Source: Paenibacillus donghaensis (lineage in GTDB: Bacteria > Bacillota > Bacilli > Paenibacillales > Paenibacillaceae). Taken from it: DNA of 64,000 nucleotides. The notes beneath the pieces are model-generated. The model searched no databases, was not told the DNA's origin, and saw only the letters and a list, made by a program, of their open reading frames with translations. Positions 62,206 to 64,000 of this stretch are shown here, piece by piece. The position numbers and the translations under genes are program-made. How positions within the stretch are numbered: the stretch's first letter is position 1; each line of letters begins with the position of its first letter. Where the stretch lies: assembly GCF_002192415.1 (NCBI RefSeq), contig NZ_CP021780.1, forward strand, positions 434,001 through 498,000. The letters are read 5' to 3'.

Positions 62206-63438
62206 ATGAAGCGGTACGAGGATTTGTCGCCGTCGCTGCGGTGCATCATGACGCCAGGACCGGTGGAGGTAGATCCGCGGGTGCTGCGGGCGATGTCTTT
62301 TCCGGTGCTGGGGCAGTTTGACCCTGAGTTTACCGGCATTATGAATGAAACGATGGAAATGCTGCGCGAGTTGTTCGCTACCGGCAACCAGTGGGCCTAT
62401 CCGGTGGATGGCACCTCGCGTTCAGGGATTGAGGCGGTTATGGTCAGCCTGATTGCACCGGGAGACCGTGTGCTGATTCCGATCTTTGGCCGGTTCGGGC
62501 ATCTGCTGCATGAGATTGCCGAGCGCTGCGGTGCGGAGGTGCAGGTGATCGAGAAGACCTGGGGCAGTGTGTTTGACGCGGATGAGGTTATTGCGGCTAT
62601 GGACAGCTTCAAGCCGCAGGTGGTCGCTATCGTTCATGGCGAAACCTCTACAGGCCGAGTGCAGCCGTTGGCGGAGATTGGGCGGGCCTGCAGGGAACGG
62701 GATGCGCTGCTGATTGTTGACGCGGTAGCCACCATTGGCGGGGTGCCGGTGGAGACGGATGCCTGGATGCTGGACGCCGTCATCGGCGGCACCCAGAAAT
62801 GCCTGTCGGTTCCTTCCGGCATGGCTCCGGTGACATACAATGCCCGGGCCGAAGCGAAGCTGCTGGCCCGCAAGCAGGTGGAGCGCGGCTTGCGCACCGG
62901 CAGTGAGCGGGAAGGCGGACTGCCGCCGGTGCGCAGCAATTATCTGGATCTGAGCATGCTTCAGGATTACTGGAGCCCCCTGCGGTTGAACCACCACACG
63001 GAGATGACCTCGATGCTGTATGCGCTGCGTGAAGGCCTGCGGCTGACATTGGAAGAAGGGCTTGCACCGCGCTTTGCGCGTCATAAACTCCATGAGCAGG
63101 CGCTCTTGGCAGGACTGGCCGCCATGGGGCTTGAACTGTATGGCGATCCTGCCAGCAAGCTTACGGTGGTTACCTGTGTGCTGATTCCGGAAGGAGTGGA
63201 CGGTGAAGCGGTACGATCGATGCTGCTGGAACGCTTCGGGATCGAAATCGCCAGCTCCTTCGGACCGTTGAAGGGTCTAATCTGGCGCATTGGCACCATG
63301 GGCTTCAGCTGCCGCGAGAACAATGTACTGCGTCTGCTCGGAGCGCTGGAGGCAGTGCTGCTGCGCCACGGTCATATTTTGCCGGCAGGACAGGGCGTTC
63401 AGGCGGCGCTTGACGTATATGAGGCGCAAGGAGGATAA
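62206..63438 (+). CDS. pucG: (S)-ureidoglycine-glyoxylate aminotransferase
   Basis: 410 residues from ATG 62206 with AAGGAGAG 6 nt upstream. It is a class V PLP aminotransferase: IMTPGPVEVDPRVLRAM, GTSRSGIEAVMVSL, VDAVATIGGVPVETD and the PLP Lys198 in IGGTQKCLSVPSGMAPV. It resembles B. subtilis PucG, which transfers the amino group of ureidoglycine to glyoxylate, giving glycine and oxalurate. Confidence 0.92.
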   Translation: MKRYEDLSPSLRCIMTPGPVEVDPRVLRAMSFPVLGQFDPEFTGIMNETMEMLRELFATGNQWAYPVDGTSRSGIEAVMVSLIAPGDRVLIPIFGRFGHLLHEIAERCGAEVQVIEKTWGSVFDADEVIAAMDSFKPQVVAIVHGETSTGRVQPLAEIGRACRERDALLIVDAVATIGGVPVETDAWMLDAVIGGTQKCLSVPSGMAPVTYNARAEAKLLARKQVERGLRTGSEREGGLPPVRSNYLDLSMLQDYWSPLRLNHHTEMTSMLYALREGLRLTLEEGLAPRFARHKLHEQALLAGLAAMGLELYGDPASKLTVVTCVLIPEGVDGEAVRSMLLERFGIEIASSFGPLKGLIWRIGTMGFSCRENNVLRLLGALEAVLLRHGHILPAGQGVQAALDVYEAQGG

Positions 63439-63525
63439 TCGGTGGAATACAATGCCGGGCTGCGGATCATTTATGATCGCGGCGAGCTGAGCCTGAGCAG
63501 GAGGGCTTAAGCTGTTCAACCTGAG

Positions 63526-63564
63526 AAACGGCTTTCGTCCCGAGGGATGTTGAGGCCGTTTTTG
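63526..63564 (+). terminator. Terminator after pucG
   Basis: AAACGGC at 63526-63532 pairs with GCCGTTT at 63555-63561, with TCGTCCC/GGGATG inside and a T run. Confidence 0.75.
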
Positions 63565-63612
63565 CTTACAATGAGTATATAAATAGAGGCTGTATGGAAG
63601 GGAGCGAGGATA

Positions 63613-64000
63613 ATGGCTTATACAAGAGAACCGCTGGCGGATGCTATCCCCGCATTGGTGGCAACTGCGCGAGGCGATCAGGCTGCAACGTTGGTGATTA
63701 CAGGAGGCAAGCTGGTCAACGTCTGCTCCGGAGAGATCCTGCCGGATATGTCTGTCGGAATTCAGGGCAGCCGGATAGCGTATGTAGGCAAGGATGTTTC
63801 CCACATGATAGGTGAAGGAACGCAGGTAATTGACGCCGCAGGCCGGTATATGGCCCCTGGGCTGCTCGATGGACATTGCCATATCGAGAGCACGCAGCTG
63901 ACAGTGACGGAATTTGCCCGGGCGGTGCTGCCGATGGGGACGACGGGCGGATTCTTCGACGCGCATGAGATTGCCAATGTGTTTGGTCTGAAGGGCGTCA
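63613..64000 (+). CDS. Adenine deaminase-family amidohydrolase, 5' part (cut by window end)
   Basis: ATG 63613 after GGGAGCGAGG opens 129 codons with no stop before the window end. The start of the metal-dependent amidohydrolase fold is clear: TLVITGGKLVNVCSGEI, DAAGRYMAPGLLDGHCHIES, LTVTEFARAVLPMGTT and DAHEIANVFGLKG. These match adenine deaminase (AdeC), which makes hypoxanthine from adenine. HCHIES stands where AdeC usually has HVHIES, and GGFFDAHEIAN differs from the usual ADPHEIAN. A purine-cluster location supports the assignment. Confidence 0.85.
   Translation, partial: MAYTREPLADAIPALVATARGDQAATLVITGGKLVNVCSGEILPDMSVGIQGSRIAYVGKDVSHMIGEGTQVIDAAGRYMAPGLLDGHCHIESTQLTVTEFARAVLPMGTTGGFFDAHEIANVFGLKGV

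Overview
The window looks like a chromosomal segment of a Paenibacillus-type Bacillota. Evidence: strong AGGAGG-type ribosome sites, frequent TTG and GTG starts, YesN/YesM-type regulators beside LplB/YtcP/YtcQ-like sugar ABC transporters, PerR, Fur, TnrA and CcpA-like operators of Bacillus type, and a B. subtilis-like puc purine-catabolism set. Most genes are moderately GC-rich. One MurG-like gene is strikingly AT-rich. There is no rRNA, one tRNA, no CRISPR array and no recognisable IS element.

Layout. 1-3.2 kb: the 5' end of a sensor kinase (minus strand), then an ECF sigma/anti-sigma pair with two envelope proteins. 3.2-10 kb: a decayed aldo/keto reductase, leuB, a peroxiredoxin under a perfect PerR box, a small Cys-rich protein, a PAS histidine kinase and a frameshifted pepA. 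10-12.8 kb: a Fur-controlled feoA-feoB-Cys-rich-protein operon on the minus strand. 13-16.4 kb: a DRE-TIM aldolase, a MASE3-like/GGDEF/EAL protein and tRNA-Gly. 17-33 kb: a carbohydrate locus with a GH74-like propeller, secreted GH26 mannanase, two ABC permeases plus a binding protein, response regulator and kinase, GH43 and GH36. Together these suggest galactomannan-type use. 33.6-44.3 kb: mixed housekeeping and accessory genes (MurG paralogue, M20 dipeptidase, HxlR regulator, RNA methylase, NUDIX, ABC-F, PH-domain protein, paired chromate transporters). 44.5-64 kb: a ureide/purine block with a GGT-family Ntn hydrolase, amidase, RidA, PucR, a PucB-like protein, a BMP-type nucleoside ABC transporter, uraD, uraH, allantoinase, allantoate amidohydrolase, PucG and the 5' part of an adenine deaminase. 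A perfect TnrA/GlnR box lies upstream of pucR. The first two genes resemble the HpxW/HpxY oxalurate-oxamate arm of Klebsiella.

The most unusual content is non-coding. (1) At least five intergenic elements each carry exactly four short hairpins at a fixed 51/60/51-nt spacing, most bounded by GTTACTACTTAGG-type inverted ends. (2) Seven copies of a roughly 100-bp multi-stem repeat share an AGAAACGG...CCGTTTCT outer stem. (3) A 14 x 25-bp minisatellite is open in all three forward frames. (4) In-frame repeat expansions sit at the ends of two enzymes. Coordinates, motifs and pairings were read by eye. Family assignments come from motif recognition without database searches.
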